19,239 nt of DNA from Candidatus Woesearchaeota archaeon (GTDB lineage Archaea; Nanobdellota; Nanobdellia; Woesearchaeales; JACPBV01). The stretch covers positions 1 through 19,239 of the forward strand of contig JAHWHQ010000067.1 of NCBI GenBank assembly GCA_019323195.1, in the 5' to 3' direction. Shown here piece by piece: positions 1-7,204 of the stretch. A program made the position numbers and the translations under genes. The notes under the pieces were generated by a model, which saw nothing but the letters and a program-made list of their open reading frames with translations, did no database searches and had not been told where the DNA came from. Positions within the stretch are counted from its first letter, which is position 1; each line of letters opens with the position of its first letter.

Positions 1-394
1 AAAAATTGGTACAAAATATAATCTGATTTATTATAGTATATAGGAGTGAGGATTAAAAGAAGCATAAGAAAGACTAAAAACAATCTTTGGGATGGGCATT
101 AAACTTCAGATGCGGGAAGTCTGAATTGAAATAATTTATCAAAAACGAATTGATGAAACTTTTGTATCTTAAAAAATCTTTTATCTTTTCCATTAGAAAC
201 ACGGTTTCTATTTATCAGTCTTAAAGAACAATCAGAATTTTCTTTATCATTAAATAGAACGACTCTCATTGTATATGTGGTTGAGAAAGATTCACTCTCC
301 CTAAGGAGAGTGGGCTTTCTCTAGTAAGTTATTATAATACTAGAGTAGTTGATAACCTACTATATAAATTTTTTGTATTTTAGGCACCTACAAG
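1..394. other. Non-coding region with several inverted repeats
   Basis: I see no convincing gene here; reading frames are short and do not resemble proteins. The region is AT-rich and holds a run of perfect inverted repeats: AAAGA/TCTTT (69-73 and 84-88), TTCAGA/TCTGAA (105-110 and 120-125), TAGAAAC/GTTTCTA with a 3-base loop (194-210), CACTCTCC/GGAGAGTG with a 4-base loop (293-312) and CTAGTA/TACTAG (321-326 and 338-343). They could be folds of an untranslated RNA, terminators of genes on either side, or chance in AT-rich DNA. No tRNA, rRNA or CRISPR-type repeat could be recognised. Confidence 0.6.
293..312 (-). terminator. Hairpin downstream of mutL, possible terminator
   Basis: A perfect 8-bp stem (CACTCTCC/GGAGAGTG) with a four-base loop lies about 100 bases past the mutL stop. 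Read on the minus strand it is followed by a pyrimidine-rich AATCTTTCTC. It could end the mutS-mutL transcript, but the T run is weak, and it could equally belong to a transcript on the plus strand. Confidence 0.35.
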
Positions 395-409
395 ATGACA
401 GATTATCCC

Positions 410-2134
410 TTAATACCCAACCCTCTTGAACTTTTTCTCAAGATCTGCAATAGAAAGATTTATTATTGTAGGCCTGCCATGAGGGCAGGAGTAAGGGATC
501 TTAGTCTTTTCAAGGTCATCCAGCAACTGCTCCATCTCAGGCTTGGTAAGCTCCTTGCCTGCCTTGACAGATGCCCGGCATGCCATCCTTATTATCTTCC
601 CTTCAATATCCCTTTCTAAGATTCCTGATCTGGAGGAGGATAATTCGTTTAGGATGTCAATCAATAAGGCTGATTTTAAGATACCGAACACCTCTGGCAA
701 AGAGGCTAATTTTATCGAATTGCTTCCAAAACCTTCAAAATTAAAGCCCATCTTTTTAATGAAATCCTTATAGAGCATGGCGGCCTGATACTGCAATGGA
801 GCAAGCTCAATGAGCTTTGGAACTACAAGGCTCTGGGTCTTTACAGACCTGTCAAGGAATTCTTCCATAAATCTCTCATAATTGACCCTTTCCTGAACTG
901 CATGCTGGTCTATTATAGCCAGCCCTTTGGGGTTTTCTGCTATTATATAGGTCTTATTGACCTGGCCAAGGACACAGAAAGGGCCTAATATGCCATTGCC
1001 AGGCTGTAATTCTTTTTTTTCCTGCTTTTGATATTCTGCCTGCTCCTCTTTTAGGGCTAAAACTGACTGGCGGTCCTTGGAGAAGGGGTATTTTTTTACA
1101 GGAACATGGAGGCTTTCACTCTCTAATGAAGCGTCAAAGATCAGATCATTATCCTTAAATGCATCCCTTATTGCAGCAAAGATCTCTTTTCTTATCAGGG
1201 ATTCGTTCTTTAGCCTTATGATGCTTTTTGCAGGATGGACGTTTACATCTATCTCTTCAGGGTCAAGGGTTATGTTGAGGATAAAGACAGGATGGCGGTT
1301 GATAAAGAGCAGGGTGTGGTATGCTTCATAGACAGCATCTGAGACAATATTATTCTTAATACACCTCTTGTTAATATACAGGCTCTGTCCAGAGCTGTCT
1401 GCCCTTGTAAGCTGGGGTTTTGAGATGTAGCCTTCAACAGCAATATTGTCATTTCTGTAAGAGACCTCTAAAAGGTTCTTTCCTATATCAGGACCGTAGA
1501 TATAGGATATATTATCAAGCATCGAACCTGTCTTAGGGGAATTGATAAGCTCCCTGCTGTTATGGGATAATCTTATCGAAATATCCTTATTTAGTAAGGC
1601 GTAACTGGTAACTGCCCTTATTATATGATTCAGCTCTATCTCGTCGCTTTTAAGGTATTTCTTCCTGACAGGAACGTTAAAAAAAAGGTCACTAACAGTT
1701 ATTGATGTGCCATCGGGCGAGCCTATATTTTCCTTTTTCAGAAGTTTTCCTGACTCTATCTCTAGAAAGGTTCCATTCTCTGCTTCTTTTGTCTTTGTGA
1801 TTATCTTTAGGTTGGAGATCTCAGCTATAGAGGCTAATGCCTCGCCCCTAAAGCCTAAGGAAGAAATCTTAAAAAGGTCATCTCCACTTAGTATCTTGGA
1901 TGTTGCATGGCGCTTGAATGACAACAATGCATCCTCCTCAGACATGCCAGAGCCGTTGTCTGCAACCTTTATCTTCTTTTTTCCTGCGTTTTCTATGTCA
2001 ATCCTTATCTCGTCTGCACCTGAATCCAGGGCATTTTCAATAAGCTCTTTCACGACAGAGGCAGGCCTTTCTATCACCTCTCCTGCCGCTATCCTGTTTA
2101 TCACTGAATCGTTCAATATGTGTATTTTTGGCAT
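410..2134 (-). CDS. mutL: DNA mismatch repair protein MutL (endonuclease type)
   Basis: MutL is the ATP-driven coordinator of mismatch repair that acts after MutS. The N-terminal GHKL ATPase is intact: IAAGEVIERP (15-24), KELIENALDSGA (29-40, with Glu30 and Asn34), DNGSGM (59-64), RHATSK (75-80) and GFRGEALASI (94-103). The C-terminal domain has the full metal-dependent nicking-endonuclease set: DQHAVQERVNYE (409-420, matching DQHA-x2-E-x4-E), ACR (518-520) and CPHGRP (550-555). So this should be the self-nicking MutL type used by organisms without MutH. QSLVVP (434-439) sits where bacterial MutL binds the sliding clamp. At 574 aa it is slightly shorter than most bacterial MutL, through a short linker. 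The start is the canonical MPKIHIL. It follows mutS by 27 bases and is probably co-transcribed; no Shine-Dalgarno is evident. Confidence 0.96.
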   Translation of the reverse strand: MPKIHILNDSVINRIAAGEVIERPASVVKELIENALDSGADEIRIDIENAGKKKIKVADNGSGMSEEDALLSFKRHATSKILSGDDLFKISSLGFRGEALASIAEISNLKIITKTKEAENGTFLEIESGKLLKKENIGSPDGTSITVSDLFFNVPVRKKYLKSDEIELNHIIRAVTSYALLNKDISIRLSHNSRELINSPKTGSMLDNISYIYGPDIGKNLLEVSYRNDNIAVEGYISKPQLTRADSSGQSLYINKRCIKNNIVSDAVYEAYHTLLFINRHPVFILNITLDPEEIDVNVHPAKSIIRLKNESLIRKEIFAAIRDAFKDNDLIFDASLESESLHVPVKKYPFSKDRQSVLALKEEQAEYQKQEKKELQPGNGILGPFCVLGQVNKTYIIAENPKGLAIIDQHAVQERVNYERFMEEFLDRSVKTQSLVVPKLIELAPLQYQAAMLYKDFIKKMGFNFEGFGSNSIKLASLPEVFGILKSALLIDILNELSSSRSGILERDIEGKIIRMACRASVKAGKELTKPEMEQLLDDLEKTKIPYSCPHGRPTIINLSIADLEKKFKRVGY

Positions 2135-2161
2135 TTTATTTTGGTAGAATCTTTTTTGAGA

Positions 2162-4663
2162 TCATTTGAAAAACTCTGTCAATGCGCTGTTTTTTACCTC
2201 GATTTTCTTATTAACCTCTTTTTCAGTTGGATTACTTGTTTTCAGGTCCTTATGCAGGCTTTGCCCTATCTCGTCCTCCATCTCGATCATGTTCATTATC
2301 TTCTTGCTGGCTTCGATGACTGAAACAGGTATGCCGGCAAGTCTTGCTACTTCGATACCGTAGCTCTTATCAGTGCCGCCGGCCATTATTTTTCTTAGAA
2401 AAATGATCTTTTTATCTGTCTCCTGGACAGCTATGTTATAATTTCTTATTCCATCGTATTTATCTGAAAGCCTGTTAAGATGATGGTAATGGGTGGCGAA
2501 TAAGGTCTTTGCCTTTATGTGCTTATGGATATGTTCTGCAACAGCCCATGCCAGGGACATGCCGTCATAGGTAGATGTGCCTCTTCCTATCTCGTCAAGT
2601 ATTATCAATGAATCCTTGGTTGCGTTGTTAAGGATGTTTGCAGTTTCAGTCATCTCTACCATAAAGGTGCTCTGGCCGGAAACAAGATCGTCATAAGCGC
2701 CTATCCTGCTGAAGATCCTGTCAATCACAGGAAGATCAGCTGAGCCGGCAGGGACAAACGATCCTATCTGGGCCATAAGGCATATAAGGGCTGTCTGCCT
2801 AAGGTATGTTGATTTCCCTGCCAGGTTAGGGCCTGTGATCATCATGGTCCTGTTAATATTGTCTAAATTGCAGGAGTTTGGGATGAAATCAACAGATGAG
2901 AATGCCTCTATGACAGGATGGCGGCCGTCCTCTATATGCAGTATGCCTTCTGAGTTGAATTTTGGCTTGCAGTAATTACTGGCCATGGCTGTCTCTGCAA
3001 AGGAGATTATGCAGTCTAAGGCTGCAAGATGTTTTGAGGCAAGCTGGATAGCGTTGATGTATTTTTTTAATTTGTCTAATACCTCTAAGAAAAGGTTATA
3101 CTCCAGCTCGAAGATAGATTCCTCTGCACCTAAGATCCTTGATTCCTTTTCCTTCAGTTCCTCGGTTATGAAACGCTCGGAATTTACCTGCGTCTGCTTC
3201 CTTATATAATCCTGAGGAACAAGGTGAAGGTTGGCCTTAGTGACCTCAATGTAATAGCCAAAGACCTTATTGTACCTTATCTTAAGGCTTTTTATCCCTG
3301 TCCTTGTCTTTTCCTTTTCCTCTAATTCAGCAAGATATTTTCTTGTATCATGGGTTATTGCCCTTAATTCGTCCAGCCTGGGATCGTATCCAGGCCTGAT
3401 TATATTGCCTTCCCTTATCGTAGTGTTTGGGTCGTCTTTTATCGCCCTGCCTATTATCTTTCTCGGCTCTTCCAGATCAGGTATCTGTGATATGGACTTT
3501 AATAAATCGGATTCAGGGTTTTCCAATAACCTCTTTATGTTCGGGATGCCTGACAGTGAAAGCTTTAAGGCAACAAGGTCCTTTGGAGATGCATTTCCGT
3601 AGGAGACGCGGCAGATAAGCCTTTCTATATCATATATCTTGTCAAGGTTCTGCTTGAGGTCAGACCTTGTTAAAAGGTTATTTTTTAATTCATCAACAGC
3701 GTCAAGCCTTTTTGATATCTCTTCCTTGTCAATAAGGGGGTTGATGATCCATCTTTTGAGCAGCCTTTTTCCCATAGGGGTTGTTGTCTTGTCAAGAAGG
3801 GATAATAAGGTGAAGTCCTCTTTTTGGTGAAGTATGTTTTTAAGGATCTCAAGGTTCCTTATGGTAGAGCTGTCAAGGTACATGAAGCTGTCAAGCTTAT
3901 ATTGGTTGAACTTATTTATATGGGGGAGGGCAGTCATCTGGGTGTCTTTGATATAGCTAAGAAGGGCGCCGCCTGAGCTTATGATAAGGTCAGAGCTTAT
4001 GCCAAATCCGTCAAGGTTGATAACCTGGAAATGGTCGTGCAGGGATGAGATGGCCTTTTCCTTATAGAAAAAACGTTCGTCATAGGGATGAAGGATATAT
4101 CTATTGTCCTTAAGGGTCTTGATAAGGTCTGATCCTTCTAAGGACATAGGGAATATAATTTCGGCAGGCATAAGCCTTTTAAGCTCGTTAAGGAACTGGT
4201 CATTGTTAAGCTCTGCACCTAAGAATTCCCCTGTTGAGATGTCAGAGAAAGAGATGCCATACATATCCTTGTCCTTTACAAAGCTTAGGATGTAGTTATT
4301 CCTTCCTTCGTCCAGGATAAGGGATTCGAAAACAGTGCCAGGTGTTATTATCCTTACAAGGTCGCGCCTGACAAGGCCCTTGGCCTTTTTAGGGTCTTCG
4401 GTCTGCTCAACAATGGCTACCTTATAGCCTTTTTTTATTAGCCTGGCAATATAGGGATCAACGCTGTGGTAAGGGATGCCGGCAAGAGGGGCTTTTTTCT
4501 CGCCTTTGCCCCTTGCAGTAAGGGTTATCTCCAGCTCTTTTGCAACGGTCTTGGCATCCTCATAAAAGGTCTCGTAGAAATCGCCCATCCTGAAGAAGAC
4601 TATGCAGTCCGGGTTTTCGTTCTTAACCTTCATGTACTGGTGCATCCCTGGCGTAAGATTCAT
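2162..4663 (-). CDS. mutS: DNA mismatch repair protein MutS
   Basis: MutS recognises mismatches and small loops in DNA and recruits MutL. The mismatch-reading Phe-x-Glu motif is at 29-31, within GDFYETF, so this is a MutS1-type repair protein and not a MutS2 or recombination paralogue. The ABC-type ATPase has Walker A GPNLAGKST (611-619), Walker B LIILDE (686-691), the signature-like STFMVEMTE stretch between them, and FATHYHH after it. The helix-turn-helix dimer segment SYGIEVARLAGIP lies at about 767-779. The 833-aa length is normal for the family. The protein ends in NSALTEFFK, which resembles an archaeal PCNA-interacting (PIP) box. It is the first gene of the mutS-mutL operon and has a TATA box about 40 bases upstream. 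A bacterial-type MutS/MutL pair in an archaeon suggests ancient horizontal acquisition (inference). Confidence 0.97.
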   Translation of the reverse strand: MNLTPGMHQYMKVKNENPDCIVFFRMGDFYETFYEDAKTVAKELEITLTARGKGEKKAPLAGIPYHSVDPYIARLIKKGYKVAIVEQTEDPKKAKGLVRRDLVRIITPGTVFESLILDEGRNNYILSFVKDKDMYGISFSDISTGEFLGAELNNDQFLNELKRLMPAEIIFPMSLEGSDLIKTLKDNRYILHPYDERFFYKEKAISSLHDHFQVINLDGFGISSDLIISSGGALLSYIKDTQMTALPHINKFNQYKLDSFMYLDSSTIRNLEILKNILHQKEDFTLLSLLDKTTTPMGKRLLKRWIINPLIDKEEISKRLDAVDELKNNLLTRSDLKQNLDKIYDIERLICRVSYGNASPKDLVALKLSLSGIPNIKRLLENPESDLLKSISQIPDLEEPRKIIGRAIKDDPNTTIREGNIIRPGYDPRLDELRAITHDTRKYLAELEEKEKTRTGIKSLKIRYNKVFGYYIEVTKANLHLVPQDYIRKQTQVNSERFITEELKEKESRILGAEESIFELEYNLFLEVLDKLKKYINAIQLASKHLAALDCIISFAETAMASNYCKPKFNSEGILHIEDGRHPVIEAFSSVDFIPNSCNLDNINRTMMITGPNLAGKSTYLRQTALICLMAQIGSFVPAGSADLPVIDRIFSRIGAYDDLVSGQSTFMVEMTETANILNNATKDSLIILDEIGRGTSTYDGMSLAWAVAEHIHKHIKAKTLFATHYHHLNRLSDKYDGIRNYNIAVQETDKKIIFLRKIMAGGTDKSYGIEVARLAGIPVSVIEASKKIMNMIEMEDEIGQSLHKDLKTSNPTEKEVNKKIEVKNSALTEFFK

Positions 4664-4697
4664 GATTTTAATCCCCCGACAGAGAGAAAGAGCGGGA

Positions 4698-4707
4698 TTT
4701 TATATAT
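4698..4707 (-). promoter_or_regulatory. Archaeal TATA box for mutS-mutL
   Basis: On the minus strand ATATATAAAA is centred about 40 bases before the mutS start. This predicts a leader of roughly 15 bases that contains the G-rich GGGGGATT, a possible ribosome-binding site. The leader region also has a small AATCCC/GGGATT inverted repeat. Confidence 0.6.
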
Positions 4708-4785
4708 GTTTTGTAATTAAAGCTTCTAGCTGGCTGGTAGTTGAGAGCTGTCTAAAATGTGTAGTTTTATAAAAACCCCGAAAAG

Positions 4786-4796
4786 TTTATATATAA
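4786..4796 (+). promoter_or_regulatory. TATA box for the toxin-antitoxin module
   Basis: TTTATATATAA is a near-ideal archaeal TATA box centred about 38 bases before the ATG at 4829. Because it lies inside the upstream part of the longer reading frame that begins at 4757, the earlier ATG cannot be the translated start. Confidence 0.6.
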
Positions 4797-4797
4797 C

Positions 4798-4829
4798 TTC
4801 GTATTATAATTGTACGGAGATAGTACGAA
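4798..4829. promoter_or_regulatory. Inverted repeat between TATA box and start, possible operator
   Basis: TTCGTA (4798-4803) and TACGAA (4824-4829) form a perfect 6-bp inverted repeat flanking the predicted transcription start and the GGAG ribosome-binding site (4816-4819). Toxin-antitoxin operons are commonly autoregulated at such sites. The operator role is inference. Confidence 0.35.
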
Positions 4830-5092
4830 TGATAATAAGAGAGGTTGTTATAGATAAAAAGGTTAAGGTAAAGATATACAATAAGCACGGCATAAGGTTT
4901 AGAGAAGCCAGGGAAGTGCTTTTGAATAAGCCATTAGCCAGAAAAACCAGAGATGGAAGATATATGGCTGTTAATAGGGCTGAAAGGCATATAACCGTGA
5001 TTTTTTCATATTATAATGGAATTGCTGATATTGTTACAGCATATCCATCGTCTGACTGGCAGATTAAATTATTTAAAAAGGTGAGAAAATGA
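4829..5092 (+). CDS. Small RelE/BrnT-like protein, putative toxin
   Basis: This is an 87-aa basic protein beginning MIIREVVIDKK. The segment NKHGIRFREAREVL (18-31) followed by strand-rich sequence (RYMAV, HITVIF, ADIVTAYP) resembles the RelE-fold BrnT/DUF4258-like toxins, which cleave RNA on or off the ribosome; that match is by eye and the activity is unproven. The start was chosen at 4829 and not 4757 because a strong TATA box lies between them and GGAG sits 9 bases before this ATG. It overlaps the next gene by 4 bases (ATGA), so the two are translationally coupled. Toxin-first order is also seen in the MqsR-MqsA pair. The gene is more AT-rich than its neighbours, as expected for a mobile accessory module. 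Confidence 0.65.
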   Translation: MIIREVVIDKKVKVKIYNKHGIRFREAREVLLNKPLARKTRDGRYMAVNRAERHITVIFSYYNGIADIVTAYPSSDWQIKLFKKVRK

Positions 5093-5532
5093 CAAAAAAA
5101 ATGGATTATGAAAACTTAAAATTAGAGGATATTGAAGAAGAGGATATTAAAGTAAAGGTAGCTAAAGGGGCGTTTAAAGGGCCTATTCACTGCCAAAGAT
5201 GCAAGATCAAAATGAAAAAAATAGATACAGATATTGATCTTCCTGATGGAGAGATAACTGTACATATTGAAGCATATAAATGCCCTAAATGCGGAAGAGA
5301 ACGGTTAAGCGGGGATCAGGCTGAAAAACTTGATTATTTTATGGCTATTATTGATGCTGTAAAAAACAGAGCCAGGTTTAAATTCAGGAGAGCGATGAAT
5401 TTCGATGGGCATAATTGGTTTGTGAGATTTCCGAATGAATTGACATATGACTGGAAAAAAAGGGTTGAGAGTGATGTAATACCCTTAACAGCCTCTGACT
5501 ACTTAATACACCTGCGTAAAGAAACAAATTGA
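5089..5532 (+). CDS. YgiT/MqsA-type zinc-finger protein, putative antitoxin
   Basis: The 147-aa protein has an acidic N-terminus and then a four-cysteine zinc site, C35-x2-C38 and C65-x2-C68, within the pattern CQRC...IEAYKCPKCGRERLS that characterises YgiT/MqsA-type antitoxins. In MqsA the zinc domain binds the toxin and a C-terminal domain binds the operator. Here the C-terminal part (about 96-147, including NWFVRFPNELTYDW) is basic and could bind DNA, perhaps as an AbrB-like swapped hairpin, but I could not recognise it. The start is supported by AGGTGA five bases upstream and by the ATGA overlap with the putative toxin. The gene ends 10 bases before the converging lgt stop codon. Confidence 0.7.
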   Translation: MTKKMDYENLKLEDIEEEDIKVKVAKGAFKGPIHCQRCKIKMKKIDTDIDLPDGEITVHIEAYKCPKCGRERLSGDQAEKLDYFMAIIDAVKNRARFKFRRAMNFDGHNWFVRFPNELTYDWKKRVESDVIPLTASDYLIHLRKETN

Positions 5533-5541
5533 TCCTTTTTC

Positions 5542-6306
5542 CTATTTAATCTTATTAGTCCTAAAAAAGAAATAAACACCAACTCCAAACATAACCATAT
5601 TAAGCCATTGGCCCATTGTTAAACCAAGTATAAAGCCTATCTGGGCGTCAGGGGCCCTGAAGAATCCTATGAAGAACCTTAATACAGAGTACATTATTAC
5701 GAAGCTCCAGAACATCATGCCTTTTTTTAATCTCTTGTCTTTTATGAACCATAGTACTGAGAAGATCATCAGATTCTTGAGGCTTTCATAAAGCTGGGAT
5801 GGGTGCCTACAACCATCGTAGTTTTTGAATTTTACGCACCAGGGAAGGTTAGTTATCCTTCCTACAAGCTCGCCGTTAAGGAAATTGCCTATCCTTCCTA
5901 GGAAAAGGCCGAATGCCAACGGGATCACTACTATGTCTGCAAGGTCGTAGAAGCTTATCTTTTTTTTTCTTGAGTAGAGATAACCTGCTATGACCGCCCC
6001 TATAAGGCCGCCGTGGAAGCTCAGGCCGCCGTGCCATACTGCAATTATCTCAAAAGGGTTTTTAAGGTAGTAAGGAAGGTTATATACAAGGACCTCAAAC
6101 AGCCTTGCGCCTAAAACCGTGCCTATCACCAGATAGAAAAGAAGGTCCCATACATCGTCCTTTTCAAGGTCAAGGGCTTTTTTTTCAGCAAGGAAGCTGA
6201 TGAAGAAATAGGCAAGGATAAAGCCCAGCGCAAATATAATGCCATAATACCTTACCTCAAAAGGGCCGAACCTTAATAATACCGGATTGATGTTATGGTA
6301 GAACAT
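5542..6306 (-). CDS. lgt: Prolipoprotein diacylglyceryl transferase
   Basis: Lgt moves a diacylglyceryl group from a phospholipid to the lipobox cysteine of exported prolipoproteins, in the cytoplasmic membrane. The 254-aa protein is polytopic and has all the family landmarks: GARL (66-69), HGGLSFHGG (92-100), GRIGNFLNGE (137-146, containing the conserved Arg138, Asn144 and Glu146) and FFRAPD (215-220, with the conserved Arg217). The C-terminal TMGQ (230-233) also matches. By comparison with E. coli Lgt the catalytic residues are present. Lgt is universal in bacteria but patchy in archaea, whose membrane lipids are usually ethers, so the donor lipid here is an open question. The start overlaps the end of the preceding membrane-protein gene by 14 bases, which implies translational coupling. 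Confidence 0.95.
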   Translation of the reverse strand: MFYHNINPVLLRFGPFEVRYYGIIFALGFILAYFFISFLAEKKALDLEKDDVWDLLFYLVIGTVLGARLFEVLVYNLPYYLKNPFEIIAVWHGGLSFHGGLIGAVIAGYLYSRKKKISFYDLADIVVIPLAFGLFLGRIGNFLNGELVGRITNLPWCVKFKNYDGCRHPSQLYESLKNLMIFSVLWFIKDKRLKKGMMFWSFVIMYSVLRFFIGFFRAPDAQIGFILGLTMGQWLNMVMFGVGVYFFFRTNKIK

Positions 6307-7114
6307 TTTTATTGCTTATCTTCTCGTAGAAGTATATCCTGTTGAAGGCAACCACCAGATAGATGAAGATTATAGAGGCTATATTGAATAACTTAAGATA
6401 AAGAGGGACATATGGTGTTAAGGCTTCCTGGTTAAGGGAGACAGTAAGCCTGACTACCAGGTTAACTATGTTGTAAATAACTATATAGGTGATAATCAAA
6501 AAGGTGTTCCATATCTTAAATGTCCCATACTTGGTTATCTTTCTGAAAGCTATCCTAAAGGTGTTTCTTATTACCCTGTTCCGCCTGTTCTTGATAAAAA
6601 GGGTGTGGGCTATGTTTGTTACTGAATAGGCAAAGAAGAATAATATTAAGGAGAGGATAGCTACAACGTATTTTAAGATATTATCCTTAAGGAGCAGGGC
6701 TGATATGCCTGTGAAAGCTAAAAATATAGAGAAGAAGATGGCAAAAAGAAGTATGTTAAGAAGGTAGAATTTTCCTAATCCCTTCAGTGTAAATTTATGC
6801 TTTTCATATAAGGGCTTTATCATATTCAGGATGGCCAGCTTGGCTATTGAGTAGAGGAAGATAACAAAGAGATAATAAAAAACAGGATAAATAAATACAA
6901 ACAAAAGCAGGTTAAGCTGGGTCTTGAAAAAACCCATCAGCTGCTGAGGGTCACGGGGTATTAAAGAGCCGAGGAATTTTCCAATCAATATTACCAAAGC
7001 CAGGAAGGTTAGGTCAATGACAATGGTATAGAGGTAGATGTTAAGATTCTTTTTTATTAGGTTAACTACCTTATAAAAGGATGTGTCTAAAAACCTCTTT
7101 TTTATTTTTTTCAT
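6293..7114 (-). CDS. Six-helix membrane protein of unknown function
   Basis: I do not recognise this protein. It has a basic N-terminus (MKKIKKRFLD) and about six hydrophobic spans, counting from this ATG at roughly 27-49, 69-96, 117-142, 147-175, 202-222 and 239-264, with basic loops between them (KNRRNRVIRN). It has no cysteine pair, histidine cluster or transporter motif that I can see. The ATG at 7114 was preferred over an in-frame TTG at 7147 because the TTG would place a perfect palindrome inside the coding region. It overlaps lgt by 14 bases and probably shares its transcript, so a role in envelope or lipoprotein biology is plausible but unproven. Confidence 0.75.
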   Translation of the reverse strand: MKKIKKRFLDTSFYKVVNLIKKNLNIYLYTIVIDLTFLALVILIGKFLGSLIPRDPQQLMGFFKTQLNLLLFVFIYPVFYYLFVIFLYSIAKLAILNMIKPLYEKHKFTLKGLGKFYLLNILLFAIFFSIFLAFTGISALLLKDNILKYVVAILSLILFFFAYSVTNIAHTLFIKNRRNRVIRNTFRIAFRKITKYGTFKIWNTFLIITYIVIYNIVNLVVRLTVSLNQEALTPYVPLYLKLFNIASIIFIYLVVAFNRIYFYEKISNKNVLP

Positions 7115-7120
7115 TTTGAA

Positions 7121-7142
7121 AAAAATACGAGCTCGTATTTTT
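7121..7142. repeat. Perfect 22-bp palindrome upstream of the membrane-protein gene
   Basis: Eleven bases, AAAAATACGAG, are followed at once by their exact reverse complement, so the two arms meet at GAGCTC with no loop. On the minus strand it ends in seven T, so it could act as an intrinsic terminator or attenuator only 6 bases before the ATG at 7114. As a two-fold symmetric site it could also bind a dimeric regulator. Confidence 0.6.
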
Positions 7143-7145
7143 AGC

Positions 7146-7204
7146 AAATCAGACTGGAATTAATTCCCTTACATTAATTGAGGGGATTTCTGCCAGTCAG
7201 ATTT
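7146..7204. repeat. Long imperfect hairpin at the gene boundary
   Basis: AAATCAGACTGG (7146-7157) and CCAGTCAGATTT (7193-7204) pair over 11 of 12 positions. The stem covers the stop codon of the thioredoxin/DsbD-like gene and fills the gap to the next gene. The 35-base loop can form a further short CCC/GGG stem. A 3'-end processing or termination structure is the simplest reading. Confidence 0.55.

Noticed and set aside
1..394. tRNA, RNase P RNA or degenerate CRISPR array in the left intergenic region
   Set aside because: No T-loop consensus, no RNase P core motif and no repeated unit with spacers could be found on either strand.
395..619. Small plus-strand frame overlapping the 3' end of mutL
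   Set aside because: It is almost wholly antisense to the conserved MutL C-terminus, and its sequence is not protein-like.
1707..2147. Long open frame antisense to mutL (and similar frames antisense to mutS, cdc48, topA and the protease gene)
   Set aside because: These are shadows of the real genes; their proteins are low-complexity serine/phenylalanine-rich and have no promoter or ribosome-binding site.
4757..4828. Upstream extension of the putative toxin to an earlier ATG
   Set aside because: A strong TATA box (4786-4796) lies inside the extension and a good ribosome-binding site precedes the ATG at 4829.
7115..7147. TTG start for the six-helix membrane protein
   Set aside because: It would translate a perfect palindrome, has no ribosome-binding site, and an ATG followed by a typical basic N-terminus lies just downstream.
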